Below, piece after piece: positions 41,160 to 53,315 of a stretch of 64,000 nt of DNA (positions within the stretch are counted from its first letter, which is position 1; each line of letters starts with the position of its first letter). Both the position numbers and the translations under genes were made by a program. This DNA comes from Arenimonas sp. (GTDB taxonomy: Bacteria > Pseudomonadota > Gammaproteobacteria > Xanthomonadales > Xanthomonadaceae), in the NCBI RefSeq assembly GCF_022842045.1, contig NZ_JALHQI010000002.1:1-64000 (forward strand). Reading direction: 5' to 3'. Under the pieces are notes generated by a model. It searched no databases and had not been told where the DNA came from. It worked only from the letters and a program-made list of their open reading frames with translations.

Positions 41160-41815
41160 GCGACGCCGCCGCGCCCAGCATTCGCGTCCTGATCGCCGAT
41201 GACCACCGGATGGTCCGGGAAAGCCTGGTCGCGGTGCTCGAGTCTGCCGGCTGCTGCCGCATCATCGGCCAGGCCGCCGATGGCCAGGAGGCCATCACGC
41301 TGTGCATGGAGCTGGCCCCGGACGTCGCCGTCATCGACCTGTCGATGCCCGGCCTCAATGGCCTGGAGGTGGTGCGCCGCCTGCGCGAGAAGTGCCCCGC
41401 CACCCGAACCCTGGTCCTGACGATGCACGAGGACGAGGAATACCTGCTGCAGTCCGTTCGCGCCGGTGCATCCGGTTTCCTGCTCAAGGACAGCCCCGCG
41501 AGTGAACTGATCGAGGCCATCCGCGGCATCGCGCGGGGCCGCGGCCATTTCAGTGCGGACGCCAGCCGCCTGCTGGCCGCACACCTGCAGCAGCCCGAGC
41601 GCGGACTCGAGGATCCCTACCGCGACCTCACGCCACGCGAACGCGAGGTCTTCCACCTGATCGCCGACGGTCTGACCACGAAGGAGATTGCCCGGCGCCT
41701 GGACATCAGCACCAAGACCGCGGAGAACCACCGCGCCCGCGTTCTTCACAAGCTGGGCGCGCGCAATACGGCGGAAGTGGTGCGCTACGCGATCAGGCGC
41801 GGCCTAGCGCGCTGA
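41156..41815 (+). CDS. LuxR/NarL-family response regulator
   Basis: From the ATG at 41156 the protein has 219 residues. The receiver domain has RVLIADDHRMVRESL (acidic pair), VIDLSMPGLNG (phospho-acceptor Asp), VLTMHEDEEY (Thr) and FLLKDSPASELI (Lys). The LuxR helix-turn-helix is LTPREREVFHLIADGLTTKE followed by IARRLDISTKTAENHRARVL. It is the cognate partner of the histidine kinase by overlap and class, and the last gene of the operon. Its target genes are unknown; the divergent protease is one candidate. Confidence 0.95.
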   Translation: MSDAAAPSIRVLIADDHRMVRESLVAVLESAGCCRIIGQAADGQEAITLCMELAPDVAVIDLSMPGLNGLEVVRRLREKCPATRTLVLTMHEDEEYLLQSVRAGASGFLLKDSPASELIEAIRGIARGRGHFSADASRLLAAHLQQPERGLEDPYRDLTPREREVFHLIADGLTTKEIARRLDISTKTAENHRARVLHKLGARNTAEVVRYAIRRGLAR

Positions 41816-41901
41816 CGCGCCGACGGCGGCGCGCAACTGGGCTACCCTGTGCACGGCGCCGAGGCGCCCTGACCCACCCCACCGCGCGAACCGGAAGCAC
41901 C

Positions 41902-42258
41902 ATGCCCAAGCCCACCCGCCCGCCTGCCGGGCGCGCCACCATCCCGCCGGAAAACCTCGGCGAACCCCACGCCCAACTGCGCGATGCCGCGGGCAAGCTG
42001 CTCGGCGGCATCGTCCGCAAGGACGGCGAGTGGGTGCTGGGGCTGGACGGCAGGATCGCCGGCACCTCGCACAGCGCCGCGCACGTGCTGGCCATCCTCA
42101 AGCGCGCGGCGGCGCTGCTGCGGGCCGAAGGCAAGCAGGTCGACCTGGTGTTCTCGGCGCCGCTGCGCGAGGCCGCGCACGCAGAAGCCGCCGCCGAGGG
42201 CCTGGATTTCGAGGCCTTCCAGGAAAAACTGGCGCGGGACATGGCCAGCGGCCGCTGA
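41902..42258 (+). CDS. Small conserved hypothetical protein
   Basis: The 118 residues have a basic, Pro-rich start followed by a compact domain (AQLRDAAGKLLGGIVRKDGE, AAHVLAILKRAAALLRAEGK). No signal peptide, membrane helix or catalytic motif is visible. I do not recognise the family. It stands 86 bp after the response regulator and 68 bp before the lipocalin gene. Codon use matches the neighbours. Confidence 0.7.
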   Translation: MPKPTRPPAGRATIPPENLGEPHAQLRDAAGKLLGGIVRKDGEWVLGLDGRIAGTSHSAAHVLAILKRAAALLRAEGKQVDLVFSAPLREAAHAEAAAEGLDFEAFQEKLARDMASGR

Positions 42259-42326
42259 GCCGGTTCACGGTCCATCCATCCCCGGCGGCGTTACCCTGTG
42301 CCTCCCGGTTGGATGGAGCCCGCGCC

Positions 42327-42872
42327 ATGAAAACCTTCCCCTCCCTAGCGCTGCTGCTCGCGCTCGCCGCCCCCGCGGCCGCCGACGAGCCGGCGCCGCT
42401 GCAGGCCGTGCCCGAGCTCGACCTCCAGCGCTATTCCGGCACCTGGCACGAAATCGCCCGGCTGCCGATGTACTTCGAGCGCCGCTGCGTCGGCGACATC
42501 ACGGCCACCTATGTTCCGCTCGAAAGCGGCCGCGTGCAGGTCACCAACGCCTGCCTGCGCGACGACGGCGTGCGCATGAAGTCGGTGGGCATGGCCCGCC
42601 GCCCCGGCGACGCGCCGGCCAAGCTCGAGGTGCGCTTCGCCCCGGGCTGGCTGTCCTTCCTGCCGATGGTCTGGGCGGACTACTGGGTGATCGCGCTGGA
42701 CGAGGACTACCGGTGGGCCCTGGTCGGGGAGCCCGACCGGGAGTACCTCTGGTTCCTGTCGCGCGAGCCGTCCATGGATGCCGAAACCTTCGAACGGCTG
42801 AAGGCCCGGGCGCGCGAGCTGGGCTATTCGCTCGACGAGTTGATCGTGGTCGTCCCGCCCCGGGCCGACTGA
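42327..42872 (+). CDS. Lipocalin (Blc-like)
   Basis: The ATG at 42327 gives 181 residues with a signal peptide (MKTFPSLALLLALAAPAAA); no lipobox Cys is present, so unlike E. coli Blc it is probably soluble in the periplasm. The lipocalin signature is DLQRYSGTWHEIARLPMYFE. Further family elements are ITATYVPLESGRVQVTNACL, YWVIALDEDYRWALVGEPDR and YLWFLSREP. Blc-type lipocalins bind lysophospholipids and aid membrane maintenance. The ligand here is inferred. Confidence 0.92.
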   Translation: MKTFPSLALLLALAAPAAADEPAPLQAVPELDLQRYSGTWHEIARLPMYFERRCVGDITATYVPLESGRVQVTNACLRDDGVRMKSVGMARRPGDAPAKLEVRFAPGWLSFLPMVWADYWVIALDEDYRWALVGEPDREYLWFLSREPSMDAETFERLKARARELGYSLDELIVVVPPRAD

Positions 42873-42929
42873 CCCCGCAACGTACGGGCTGGTATGCTCA
42901 GCCGGTTCCCCACGCTTCCGGTGACCTTG

Positions 42930-43394
42930 ATGCGAAACGTGAAAATCCTGGCCCTGCTGCTGCTCGCCGCCCTGCTCGCCGCCTGCGCCGGCGGCCCGCC
43001 CAAGCGCATCTTCCCGCCCCAGGCCAGCCTGCAGGAATTGCGCGTGCAGCCCGATGGCCAGTGGGCCGCCAGCATCCGCATCCAGAACTTCAGCACGGTG
43101 CCGATGCGCTTCTCCAGCCTCGACGCGACGCTGCTGGTCAACGGTGGCGAAGCCGCGCGCTTCACCCTCGACCCCGGCCTGAGCGTCGGCCCGGGCTCGA
43201 ACGAGCTGGTGACCCACGTCTTCCGTCCCTCCGACGCCGCGCGCGCGGCCGTCGACGCGGCGCTGGCCAGCCGCGGCAGCGTCCGCTACGCGCTGTCGGG
43301 CCGCATCGCCGCCAGCGAACCCAAGACCGACCACCCCTTCGACTACCAGAGCGGCCTGAACCCGGTCCCGGGCCTGGCCGGCGTGCTGCGCTGA
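42930..43394 (+). CDS. LEA14-like lipoprotein
   Basis: The ATG at 42930 ([20 protein letters not shown]) gives 154 residues with a lipobox ending LLAAC; the track start 12 codons earlier would lengthen the n-region unusually. The mature part looks like the LEA14/WHy beta-sandwich (VQPDGQWAASIRIQNFSTVP, MRFSSLDATLLVNG, DPGLSVGPGSNELVT). Such proteins are linked to desiccation or stress tolerance in other organisms; the role here is unknown. It precedes the acyl-CoA dehydrogenase by 19 bp. Confidence 0.8.
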   Translation: MRNVKILALLLLAALLAACAGGPPKRIFPPQASLQELRVQPDGQWAASIRIQNFSTVPMRFSSLDATLLVNGGEAARFTLDPGLSVGPGSNELVTHVFRPSDAARAAVDAALASRGSVRYALSGRIAASEPKTDHPFDYQSGLNPVPGLAGVLR

Positions 43395-43413
43395 CCCCAC
43401 AGGAATTGAACGA

Positions 43414-45204
43414 ATGAATCGCTACACCGCCCCCGTGCGCGACATGAAGTTCGCGCTCTACGACGTCATCGGCGCCGACAAGCTGTACGCAAAGCTGGGC
43501 ATCGAACACGCCCAGCGCGACCTGCTCGATGCCGTGATGGAGGAAGCCGCGAAGTTCACCCAGTCCGTCCTGGCCCCGCTCAACGGCGTCGGCGACGAGC
43601 ACGGCTGCGTGCACGACAAGGACACCGGTGCCGTCACCACGCCGCCAGGCTTCAAGGAGGCCTACGCGCAGTTCGTCGACGGCGGCTGGGCCGGCATCAC
43701 TGCGCCCGAGGCCATGGGCGGCCAGGACCTGCCGGAAAGCTTCGGCGCCGCGCTCAAGGAAATGATCGACGCGGCGAACCTGAGCTGGGGCAACTACCCG
43801 CTGCTCTCGCACGGCGCCACCGAGGCGCTCAAGCACCACGGCGAGGACTGGCAGAAGGAGGTCTTCCTCAAGAAGATCATCGCCGGCGAATGGACCGGCA
43901 CCATGTGCCTGACCGAGCCGCACTGCGGCTCCGACCTGGGCCTGCTCAAGACCAAGGCCGAGCCGCAGGCCGACGGCAGCTACAAGGTCAGCGGCACCAA
44001 GATCTTCATCACCGGCGGCGAGCACGACTTCACCGACAACATCATCCACCTGGTGCTGGCGCGCCTGCCGGACGCGCCCGCGGGCGTGAAGGGCATCTCG
44101 CTGTTCATCGTGCCCAAGGTGCAGGTGGCGCGCGACGGCACCGTCGGCGCGCGCAACGCGGTGCGCTGCGGCTCGATCGAACACAAGATGGGCATCCACG
44201 GCTCGGTCACCTGCGTGATGAACTTCGACGGCGCCCAGGGCTACCTGATCGGCCAGCCGAACAAGGGCCTCAATGCGATGTTCACCATGATGAACACCGC
44301 GCGACTCGCCGTCGGCCTGCAGGGCCTGGCGCTCATCGACCGCGCCTTCCAGAACGCGCTCGACTACTCGCGCGACCGCCTGCAGGGCCGCGCGCTGTCG
44401 GGGGCGAAGAACCCGGACAAGCCGGCCGATCCGCTGATCGTGCACCCCGACATCCGCCGCATGCTGCTCACCTGCAAGGCGCTGGCCGAGGGCGGCCGCA
44501 TGCTGGCCCTGCACGCCGCCACGCTGGTGGACGTGCTCGAGCGCTCGAAGGACGAGGACGAGCGCAAGGAAGCCGACGTGCTGCTGGGCTTCCTCACCCC
44601 GATCGTCAAGGGCCTGCTGACCGAGTGGGGCAACGAGTGCACCTACCACGCGCTGCAGTGCTTCGGCGGCCACGGCTACGTGCGCGAATGGGGCATGGAG
44701 CAGCTGGCTCGCGACGCCCGCATCACCACCATCTACGAGGGCACCACCGGCATCCAGGCGCTCGACCTGCTGGGCCGCAAGACCATGCAGCTCCAGGGCG
44801 CGGGCCTGCAGCAGTTCCTGAAGATGATCCAGGGCTTCTGCACCGAGCACGCCACCGATGCCTCCATGACCGAGTTCGTGCTGCCGCTGGCCGAGATCGC
44901 CAAGCAGTGGGGCGAGCTGACCATGGAAGTCGGCAAGAAGGCGATGGCGAACGCCGACGAAGTGGGCGCGGCCTCGGTCGACTACCTCTTCTACTCCGGC
45001 TACGTCGCGCTGGCGTTCTGGTGGGCCAAGGCAGTCGCCGCGGCCGAGGCGGGCTCGCATCCGGCGGAGTTCAAGACTGCCAAGCGCGAGACCGCGCGCT
45101 TCTACTTCGCCCGCATCCTGCCGCGCACGCAGACGCATGCCGCCGCGATGCGCAGCGGCAGCGGCAACCTGCTGGCGCTCGACGCCGCGCTGTTCGACAG
45201 CTGA
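43414..45204 (+). CDS. Acyl-CoA dehydrogenase (long form)
   Basis: The 596-residue flavoprotein catalyses alpha,beta-dehydrogenation of an acyl-CoA in beta-oxidation. It has the N-terminal helical domain, the FAD/substrate beta-domain (GTMCLTEPHCGSDLGLLKTK, FITGGEHD) and the C-terminal helical domain with CFGGHGYVREWGMEQLARDA and TIYEGTTGIQALDLLGRK, which contains the catalytic Glu. An extra C-terminal domain of about 130 residues places it with the long FadE-like group of xanthomonads and pseudomonads. Chain-length preference cannot be read. A strong terminator follows. Confidence 0.94.
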   Translation: MNRYTAPVRDMKFALYDVIGADKLYAKLGIEHAQRDLLDAVMEEAAKFTQSVLAPLNGVGDEHGCVHDKDTGAVTTPPGFKEAYAQFVDGGWAGITAPEAMGGQDLPESFGAALKEMIDAANLSWGNYPLLSHGATEALKHHGEDWQKEVFLKKIIAGEWTGTMCLTEPHCGSDLGLLKTKAEPQADGSYKVSGTKIFITGGEHDFTDNIIHLVLARLPDAPAGVKGISLFIVPKVQVARDGTVGARNAVRCGSIEHKMGIHGSVTCVMNFDGAQGYLIGQPNKGLNAMFTMMNTARLAVGLQGLALIDRAFQNALDYSRDRLQGRALSGAKNPDKPADPLIVHPDIRRMLLTCKALAEGGRMLALHAATLVDVLERSKDEDERKEADVLLGFLTPIVKGLLTEWGNECTYHALQCFGGHGYVREWGMEQLARDARITTIYEGTTGIQALDLLGRKTMQLQGAGLQQFLKMIQGFCTEHATDASMTEFVLPLAEIAKQWGELTMEVGKKAMANADEVGAASVDYLFYSGYVALAFWWAKAVAAAEAGSHPAEFKTAKRETARFYFARILPRTQTHAAAMRSGSGNLLALDAALFDS

Positions 45205-45229
45205 TCGGCGGCACTACCCCGGAAACGAC

Positions 45230-45259
45230 GAAGCCCGCCGATTGGCGGGCTTCTTCTTT
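45230..45259 (+). terminator. Intrinsic terminator of the acyl-CoA dehydrogenase gene
   Basis: A perfect 10-bp stem (GAAGCCCGCC / GGCGGGCTTC) with a GATT loop is followed by TTCTTT, 26 bp after the stop codon. Confidence 0.88.
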
Positions 45260-45296
45260 GCGCCGGGCCCCGGGGTCCGGGCCGGGCTGACACGAT

Positions 45297-45373
45297 TGGT
45301 CGGGACGGTGAGATTCGAACTCACGACCCCTAGCACCCCATGCTAGTGCGCTACCAGGCTGCGCTACGCCCCG
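45297..45373 (-). tRNA. tRNA-Pro (GGG)
   Basis: A 77-base cloverleaf with acceptor CGGGGCG / CGTCCCG, D arm GTAGCGCAGCCTGGTAGCGC, anticodon loop ATGGGGT (anticodon GGG), T loop GTTCGAATC and encoded CCA. It lies downstream of merR on the same strand, its usual place after the translation operon. A TATAAT box at 45409-45414 could supply its own promoter, but no clear -35 was seen. Confidence 0.97.
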
Positions 45374-45428
45374 ATCGTTGGTGTTTCCCGGCCGGAGCCG
45401 GGCTCACGATTATACGGAATTATTTGGC

Positions 45429-45785
45429 TCAGCGGCGCAGCAGCTGGAGGACTTCTTCCAGCTCCATGCGGACCTGCTTGACGATCTGGGCCGACATGCT
45501 GGTCTCGACCCGGCCGACCTCGCCTTCCAGACGCTGGCGGGCGCCGGAGATGGTGTAGCCCTGTTCGTACAGCAGGCCGCGGATCTGGCGGATCATCAGC
45601 ACGTCGTGGCGCTGGTAGTAGCGGCGGTTGCCGCGGCGCTTCACCGGCTTGAGGCTGGTGAACTCGGTTTCCCAGTAGCGCAGCACGTGCGGCTTGACGT
45701 CGCAGAGCTCGCTGACCTCACCAATGGTGAAGTAGCGCTTCGCCGGGATCGGCGGAAGTTCCCGATTACTGCCCGGATCCAGCAT
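45429..45785 (-). CDS. MerR-family transcriptional regulator
   Basis: The 118 residues start with a MerR winged helix ([40 protein letters not shown]), followed by a dimerisation helix ([20 protein letters not shown]). No effector-binding domain or metal-binding Cys pair is present, so it is the short type that follows ihfA in many gammaproteobacteria. Its start overlaps the end of ihfA by 20 bp. The target is unknown. Confidence 0.9.
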   Translation of the reverse strand: MLDPGSNRELPPIPAKRYFTIGEVSELCDVKPHVLRYWETEFTSLKPVKRRGNRRYYQRHDVLMIRQIRGLLYEQGYTISGARQRLEGEVGRVETSMSAQIVKQVRMELEEVLQLLRR

Positions 45786-46065
45786 ACGCCTCCACTCGCT
45801 CCTTCAGCTTCTGTCCTGGACGGAAGGTGACGACGGTGCGGGCGGAGATGGGGATCTCCTCGCCGGTCTTGGGGTTGCGGCCGGGCCGCTGGTTCTTCTG
45901 GCGCAGGTCGAAATTCCCGAAGCCCGACAGCTTTACCTGCTGCCCACGCTCCAGCGCTTCCCTCAACGCATCGAAGAAGGAGTCGACGAATTCCTTGGCC
46001 TCGCGCTTGTTCAAGCCAACCTGCTCGAACAGCCGCTCCGCCATCTCGGCCTTTGTCAGTGCCAT
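45766..46065 (-). CDS. ihfA: Integration host factor subunit alpha
   Basis: IHF-alpha forms a heterodimer with IHF-beta and bends DNA at specific sites, acting in recombination, replication and transcription. The 99 residues match the family: [69 protein letters not shown]. The beta-arm Pro that intercalates DNA is in [10 protein letters not shown]. It follows pheT by 34 bp, the conserved pheST-ihfA order. Confidence 0.97.
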   Translation of the reverse strand: MALTKAEMAERLFEQVGLNKREAKEFVDSFFDALREALERGQQVKLSGFGNFDLRQKNQRPGRNPKTGEEIPISARTVVTFRPGQKLKERVEAYAGSGQ

Positions 46066-46099
46066 AACATCCCCTGTACCCCGCCGTTGCCGGCGGCCA

Positions 46100-49924
<3,825 letters not shown>

Positions 49925-49937
49925 GGTTCAGTCCTCC

Positions 49938-50141
49938 TCAGAGATAGGGCAGCTGGCGCATCAGGCGACCGGAATCCTCGGCGCGGACGTGGTTCGTCTG
50001 GCGGAGGTTACGCTTACGCTTGGTGGCCTTCTTGGTGAGGATGTGGCTACGGTTGGCGTGGCCAGCCTTGAACTTGCCGGAAGCAGTTTTCCGGAAGCGC
50101 TTGGCGGCCGCCCGATTGGTCTTGATCTTGGTCTTGGCCAT
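49938..50141 (-). CDS. rpmI: 50S ribosomal protein L35
   Basis: The 67-residue basic protein matches L35: [36 protein letters not shown] and a C-terminal RLMRQLPYL. It lies between infC and rplT. A 284-bp gap to infC is unusually long for this operon and contains a palindromic repeat, a CATAAT box and a TTATAAG sequence, so an extra promoter for rpmI-rplT is possible. Confidence 0.98.
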   Translation of the reverse strand: MAKTKIKTNRAAAKRFRKTASGKFKAGHANRSHILTKKATKRKRNLRQTNHVRAEDSGRLMRQLPYL

Positions 50142-50357
50142 GGGAGATCCCTTCTTGGGTTCGTTGTTTACTGACCTGGGCGGTGGCTTGCGCCACGCTT
50201 TCCTTCCTGCCCTTGTCGGCTTATAAGTCTATGATTTCCCTACGGAAACCATGACAGGTCCATGACGGCTTCGCCCGATGAACCGGGCCCGGATGCCGCA
50301 CCGGGTGCCCGCCGGAAGCCGGCGAGCCGCGAATTATGCAACAAAATGAGCGACTTG

Positions 50358-50421
50358 TGTAGGAGGGACTTTAGTCCCGAAGCTCTCTGCGGGAGACTTC
50401 GGGACTGAAGTCCCTCCTACA
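50358..50421. repeat. Palindromic extragenic-type repeat (copy 2), infC-rpmI gap
   Basis: Two 23-base inverted arms (TGTAGGAGGGACTTTAGTCC.. and its complement ending GAAGTCCCTCCTACA) flank an 18-base centre. The arms match copy 1 at 25788-25845 with few differences. It begins 5 bp after the infC stop on the minus strand and would fold into a long hairpin in the operon transcript. Confidence 0.88.
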
Positions 50422-50425
50422 GGGG

Positions 50426-50953
50426 TCATTTCTTCTTCGGGGCGACCATCATGATCATCTGGCGGCCCTCGAGGCGGGGGCGCTGCTCGATGACCACTTC
50501 ATCGGCCAGGTCGGCCTCGATGCGCTTGGCCATTTCCATGCCCAGCTCCTGGTGGGCCATCTCGCGGCCCTTGAAGCGGATGTTGACCTTGACCTTGTCG
50601 CCTTCCTCGAGGAAGCGACGCAGGTTGCGCAGCTTGATGTTGTAGTCGCCGTCGTCGGTGGTCGGGCGGAACTTGAGTTCCTTGATCTCGACGATCTTCT
50701 GCTTCTTCTTGGCCGCGTTGGCCTTCTTCTGCAGGTCGAACTTGTACTTGCCGTAATCCATGATCCGGCACACCGGCGGATCGGCGGTGGGCTGGATTTC
50801 CACCAGGTCCACGCCCGATTCCTCGGCCAGCGCGATCGCTTCGTCGCGCGTCAGCACACCGACCATCTCGCCGTCCAGGCCGATCACGCGCACGCGCGGG
50901 ACCCGGATCTCGAGGTTCTTGCGGTTGCCCTTGTCTGTAGATGAAGTATTGAT
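50426..50953 (-). CDS. infC: Translation initiation factor IF-3 with non-AUG (ATC) start
   Basis: IF-3 binds the 30S subunit and discriminates against non-canonical initiation codons. The track starts at an internal GTG and loses about 20 residues ([20 protein letters not shown]) that belong to the conserved N-terminus. Upstream, the only well-placed start is ATC at 50951-50953, eight bases after AGGA, giving 175 residues beginning [12 protein letters not shown]. Rare starts (AUU in E. coli) are known for infC and allow autoregulation. Landmarks are [20 protein letters not shown], the Lys-rich linker [20 protein letters not shown], and [16 protein letters not shown]. It lies 42 bp after thrS. 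Confidence 0.93.
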   Translation of the reverse strand: MNTSSTDKGNRKNLEIRVPRVRVIGLDGEMVGVLTRDEAIALAEESGVDLVEIQPTADPPVCRIMDYGKYKFDLQKKANAAKKKQKIVEIKELKFRPTTDDGDYNIKLRNLRRFLEEGDKVKVNIRFKGREMAHQELGMEMAKRIEADLADEVVIEQRPRLEGRQMIMMVAPKKK

Positions 50954-50995
50954 TCGATTGATCCTATTGAGTGAAACCCGAACCGGACGCCTGCA

Positions 50996-52903
50996 TCAGG
51001 CGACCGGGCCATTCTCCGCGCGCAGCTTGTCGAGGAAGCCCTGCAGCGACATCGTCCCCAGGTCCTCCCCGGACCGCGTGCGCACCGCGATCATCCCATT
51101 TTCCTTCTCGCGGTCGCCAACGACCAGCAGGTAGGGGACTTTCTGCAGCGTGTGCTCGCGGATCTTATAGCCGATCTTCTCGTTCCGCAAATCGGCCTGG
51201 ACCCGGAAGCCTTGATTCACAAGGGTTTTCCGGACCTCCTCGACCCAGTCGGCCTGGGCGTCGGTGATGTTCATCACCACCGCCTGCACCGGGGCCAGCC
51301 AGGCCGGGAAGGCGCCCGAGTGGTTCTCGATCAGGATGCCGATGAAGCGCTCCATGGAGCCCACGATGGCGCGGTGCAGCATCACCGGGTGCCGCTTGGT
51401 GGAGCTTTCGTCCACGTACTCGGCGCCCAGGCGGGCCGGCATCATGAAGTCGACCTGCATGGTGCCCAGCTGCCAGGTGCGGCCGATGGCGTCCTTGAGG
51501 TGGTACTCGATCTTGGGGCCGTAGAAGGCGCCCTCGCCCGGCAGCTCCTCCCAGGCCACGCCGCAGGCCGACAGGGCGGCGCGCAGGGCGGCCTCGGCCT
51601 TGTCCCAGGTGGCGTCGTCGCCCAGGCGGTTCTCGGGGCGCAGGGCGATCTTGATCTGCACGTCCTGGAAGCCGAAGTCCTCGTAGACCTTCAGGGCCTG
51701 GCGGTGGAAGGCGGTGACCTCGGCCTCGACCTGGTCCGGGGTGCAGAACACATGGCCGTCGTCCTGGGTGAAGCCGCGCACGCGCAGGATGCCGTGCAGC
51801 GCGCCCGAGGGCTCGTTGCGGTGGCAGGCGCCGAACTCGCCGTAGCGGATCGGCAGGTCGCGGTAGCTGTGCAGGCCCTGGTTGAACACCTGCACGTGGC
51901 CCGGGCAGTTCATCGGCTTGAGCGCATAGGTGCGCTTCTCGGACTCGGTGAAGAACATGTTCTCCTTGTAGTTGTCCCAGTGGCCGGACTTCTTCCACAG
52001 GGAAACGTCGAGGATCTGCGGGCAGCGCACTTCCTGGTAGCCCGACGCGCGATACACGCGGCGCATGTACTGCTCGACCACCTGCCAGAGCTGCCAGCCC
52101 TTGGGATGCCAGAACACCAGGCCCGGGGCCTCCTCCTGGATGTGGAAGAGCTCGAGCTGCTTCGCGATCTTCCGGTGGTCGCGCTTCTCGGCTTCCTCGA
52201 GCTGGGTCAGGTAGGCCTTGAGGTCCTTGTCGTTGAGCCAGGCGGTGCCATAGATGCGGCTGAGCATCTGGTTGTTGTGGTCGCCGCGCCAGTAGGCGCC
52301 CGCTACCTTCATCAGCTTGAACGCGCGCAGCTTGTCGGTGCCCGGCACGTGCGGGCCGCGGCAGAGGTCGGTGAACTCGCCCTGCGAGTAAAGCGACAGG
52401 TCCTCGGTGGCCGGGATGGATTCGATGATCTCGGCCTTGTAGTGCTCGCCCAGGCCCTTGAAGAAGGCCACGGCCTCGTCGCGCGACTTCACGCTGCGGG
52501 TGACCGGCAGGGCTTCCTTGACGATCTTCTGCATCTCCGCCTCGATGGCGGGCAGGTCTTCGGGCGTGAACGGGCGCTCATAGGCGAAGTCGTAGTAGAA
52601 GCCGTTGTCGATGACCGGGCCGATGGTGACCTGGGTGCCCGGGAACAGGCGCTGCACGGCCTGGGCCAGCAGGTGCGCGGTGGAATGGCGCAGCACGTCC
52701 AGCGCGTCGGGGTGCTTCTCGGTCACGATCTCGAGCGAGGCGTCGCTCTCGATGCGGAAGCTGGCGTCCACCAGCCTGCCGTCGACCTTGCCGCCGAGCG
52801 CGGCCTTGGCCAGGCCGGCGCCGATGGAGGCGGCGACTTCGGCGACGGTGACCGGGTGTTCGAACGGACGCTGGCTGCCGTCGGGTAGCGTGATCTTGAT
52901 CAT
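50996..52903 (-). CDS. thrS: Threonyl-tRNA synthetase
   Basis: The start [20 protein letters not shown] at 52903 gives 635 residues (E. coli 642); the 12 extra codons in the track are leader. The protein has the N-terminal TGS domain, the N2 editing domain ([20 protein letters not shown], and ..[10 protein letters not shown]..), and a class II core with [46 protein letters not shown] and the Zn-binding Cys/His set. The anticodon-binding domain ends the protein. It leads the translation operon, and its leader contains a terminator-like hairpin, suggesting transcription attenuation. Confidence 0.98.
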   Translation of the reverse strand: MIKITLPDGSQRPFEHPVTVAEVAASIGAGLAKAALGGKVDGRLVDASFRIESDASLEIVTEKHPDALDVLRHSTAHLLAQAVQRLFPGTQVTIGPVIDNGFYYDFAYERPFTPEDLPAIEAEMQKIVKEALPVTRSVKSRDEAVAFFKGLGEHYKAEIIESIPATEDLSLYSQGEFTDLCRGPHVPGTDKLRAFKLMKVAGAYWRGDHNNQMLSRIYGTAWLNDKDLKAYLTQLEEAEKRDHRKIAKQLELFHIQEEAPGLVFWHPKGWQLWQVVEQYMRRVYRASGYQEVRCPQILDVSLWKKSGHWDNYKENMFFTESEKRTYALKPMNCPGHVQVFNQGLHSYRDLPIRYGEFGACHRNEPSGALHGILRVRGFTQDDGHVFCTPDQVEAEVTAFHRQALKVYEDFGFQDVQIKIALRPENRLGDDATWDKAEAALRAALSACGVAWEELPGEGAFYGPKIEYHLKDAIGRTWQLGTMQVDFMMPARLGAEYVDESSTKRHPVMLHRAIVGSMERFIGILIENHSGAFPAWLAPVQAVVMNITDAQADWVEEVRKTLVNQGFRVQADLRNEKIGYKIREHTLQKVPYLLVVGDREKENGMIAVRTRSGEDLGTMSLQGFLDKLRAENGPVA

Positions 52904-52940
52904 GGGTCTCTCATGCGGTCGCGCCCCGGGGGCGGACATG

Positions 52941-52963
52941 AAAAAAGGGCGCCGGGCGCCCTT
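52941..52963 (-). terminator. Terminator-like hairpin in the thrS leader
   Basis: On the minus strand, AAGGGCGC and GCGCCCTT form an 8-bp stem with a CCG loop, and together with the stem T's a run of six T's follows. It sits about 40 bp before the thrS ATG and downstream of a promoter, so it should end transcription unless it is prevented from forming. This is the expected layout of an attenuator. Confidence 0.65.
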
Positions 52964-52990
52964 CGCGGATGGCGAGGCGCGGCGGGTCGG

Positions 52991-53014
52991 TCAGTGGGCG
53001 GCGGTAGTGCTCAT
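52991..53014 (-). CDS. Possible thrS leader peptide MSTTAAH
   Basis: A 7-codon frame in the thrS leader begins with ATG AGC ACT ACC and ends in TGA, 27 bp before the terminator hairpin. Two adjacent Thr codons would fit a ribosome-stalling leader. The Shine-Dalgarno is weak and two Thr codons are few, so it could be chance. Confidence 0.28.
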   Translation of the reverse strand: MSTTAAH

Positions 53015-53070
53015 GTCGCACGCTCGGCGCCGGTTTCCCGGGGCCACCTTGCGGTTTCGTTGACGTGGCA

Positions 53071-53099
53071 AAGGTAGGCTCCGGCGCCCGCCAAGTCAA
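53071..53099 (-). promoter_or_regulatory. Promoter of thrS operon
   Basis: On the minus strand TTGACT (53094-53099) and TACCTT (53071-53076) are 17 bp apart. The -35 is close to consensus and the -10 is weaker. Transcription would start near 53064, giving a leader of about 120 nt to the hairpin. Confidence 0.5.
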
Positions 53100-53129
53100 T
53101 GAATCCGCGGCTTCCGGGGCTGCAAGCAA

Positions 53130-53155
53130 AACGGCCAGGCGGGTGCCTGGCCGTT
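53130..53155 (-). terminator. Terminator of tRNA-Val
   Basis: An 11-bp perfect stem (AACGGCCAGGC / GCCTGGCCGTT) with a four-base loop is followed on the minus strand by TTTTGCTT. It lies 29 bp after the tRNA and before the thrS promoter. Confidence 0.85.
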
Positions 53156-53183
53156 GCGTCCGTCGTGCACCTTCCGGGGAAGG

Positions 53184-53258
53184 TGGTGGGCGATACAGGG
53201 TTCGAACCTGTGACCCCTACCATGTCAAGGTAATGCTCTACCGCTGAGCTAATCGCCC
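53184..53258 (-). tRNA. tRNA-Val (GAC)
   Basis: A 75-base cloverleaf with acceptor GGGCGAT / ATCGCCC, D arm TAGCTCAGCGGTAGAGC, anticodon loop TTGACAT (anticodon GAC), T loop GGTTCGAACC and encoded CCA. A good promoter lies just upstream and a terminator downstream, so it is transcribed alone. Confidence 0.97.
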
Positions 53259-53270
53259 ACGAGGCCGCGC

Positions 53271-53299
53271 AGTATAACAAGGGGCCCCGGGCGGGCCAA
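53271..53299 (-). promoter_or_regulatory. Sigma70-type promoter of tRNA-Val
   Basis: On the minus strand TTGGCC (53294-53299) and TATACT (53271-53276) are separated by 17 bp, and the predicted start is just before the tRNA. Confidence 0.65.
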
Positions 53300-53315
53300 G
53301 CCCCCGGGCTGGCCT

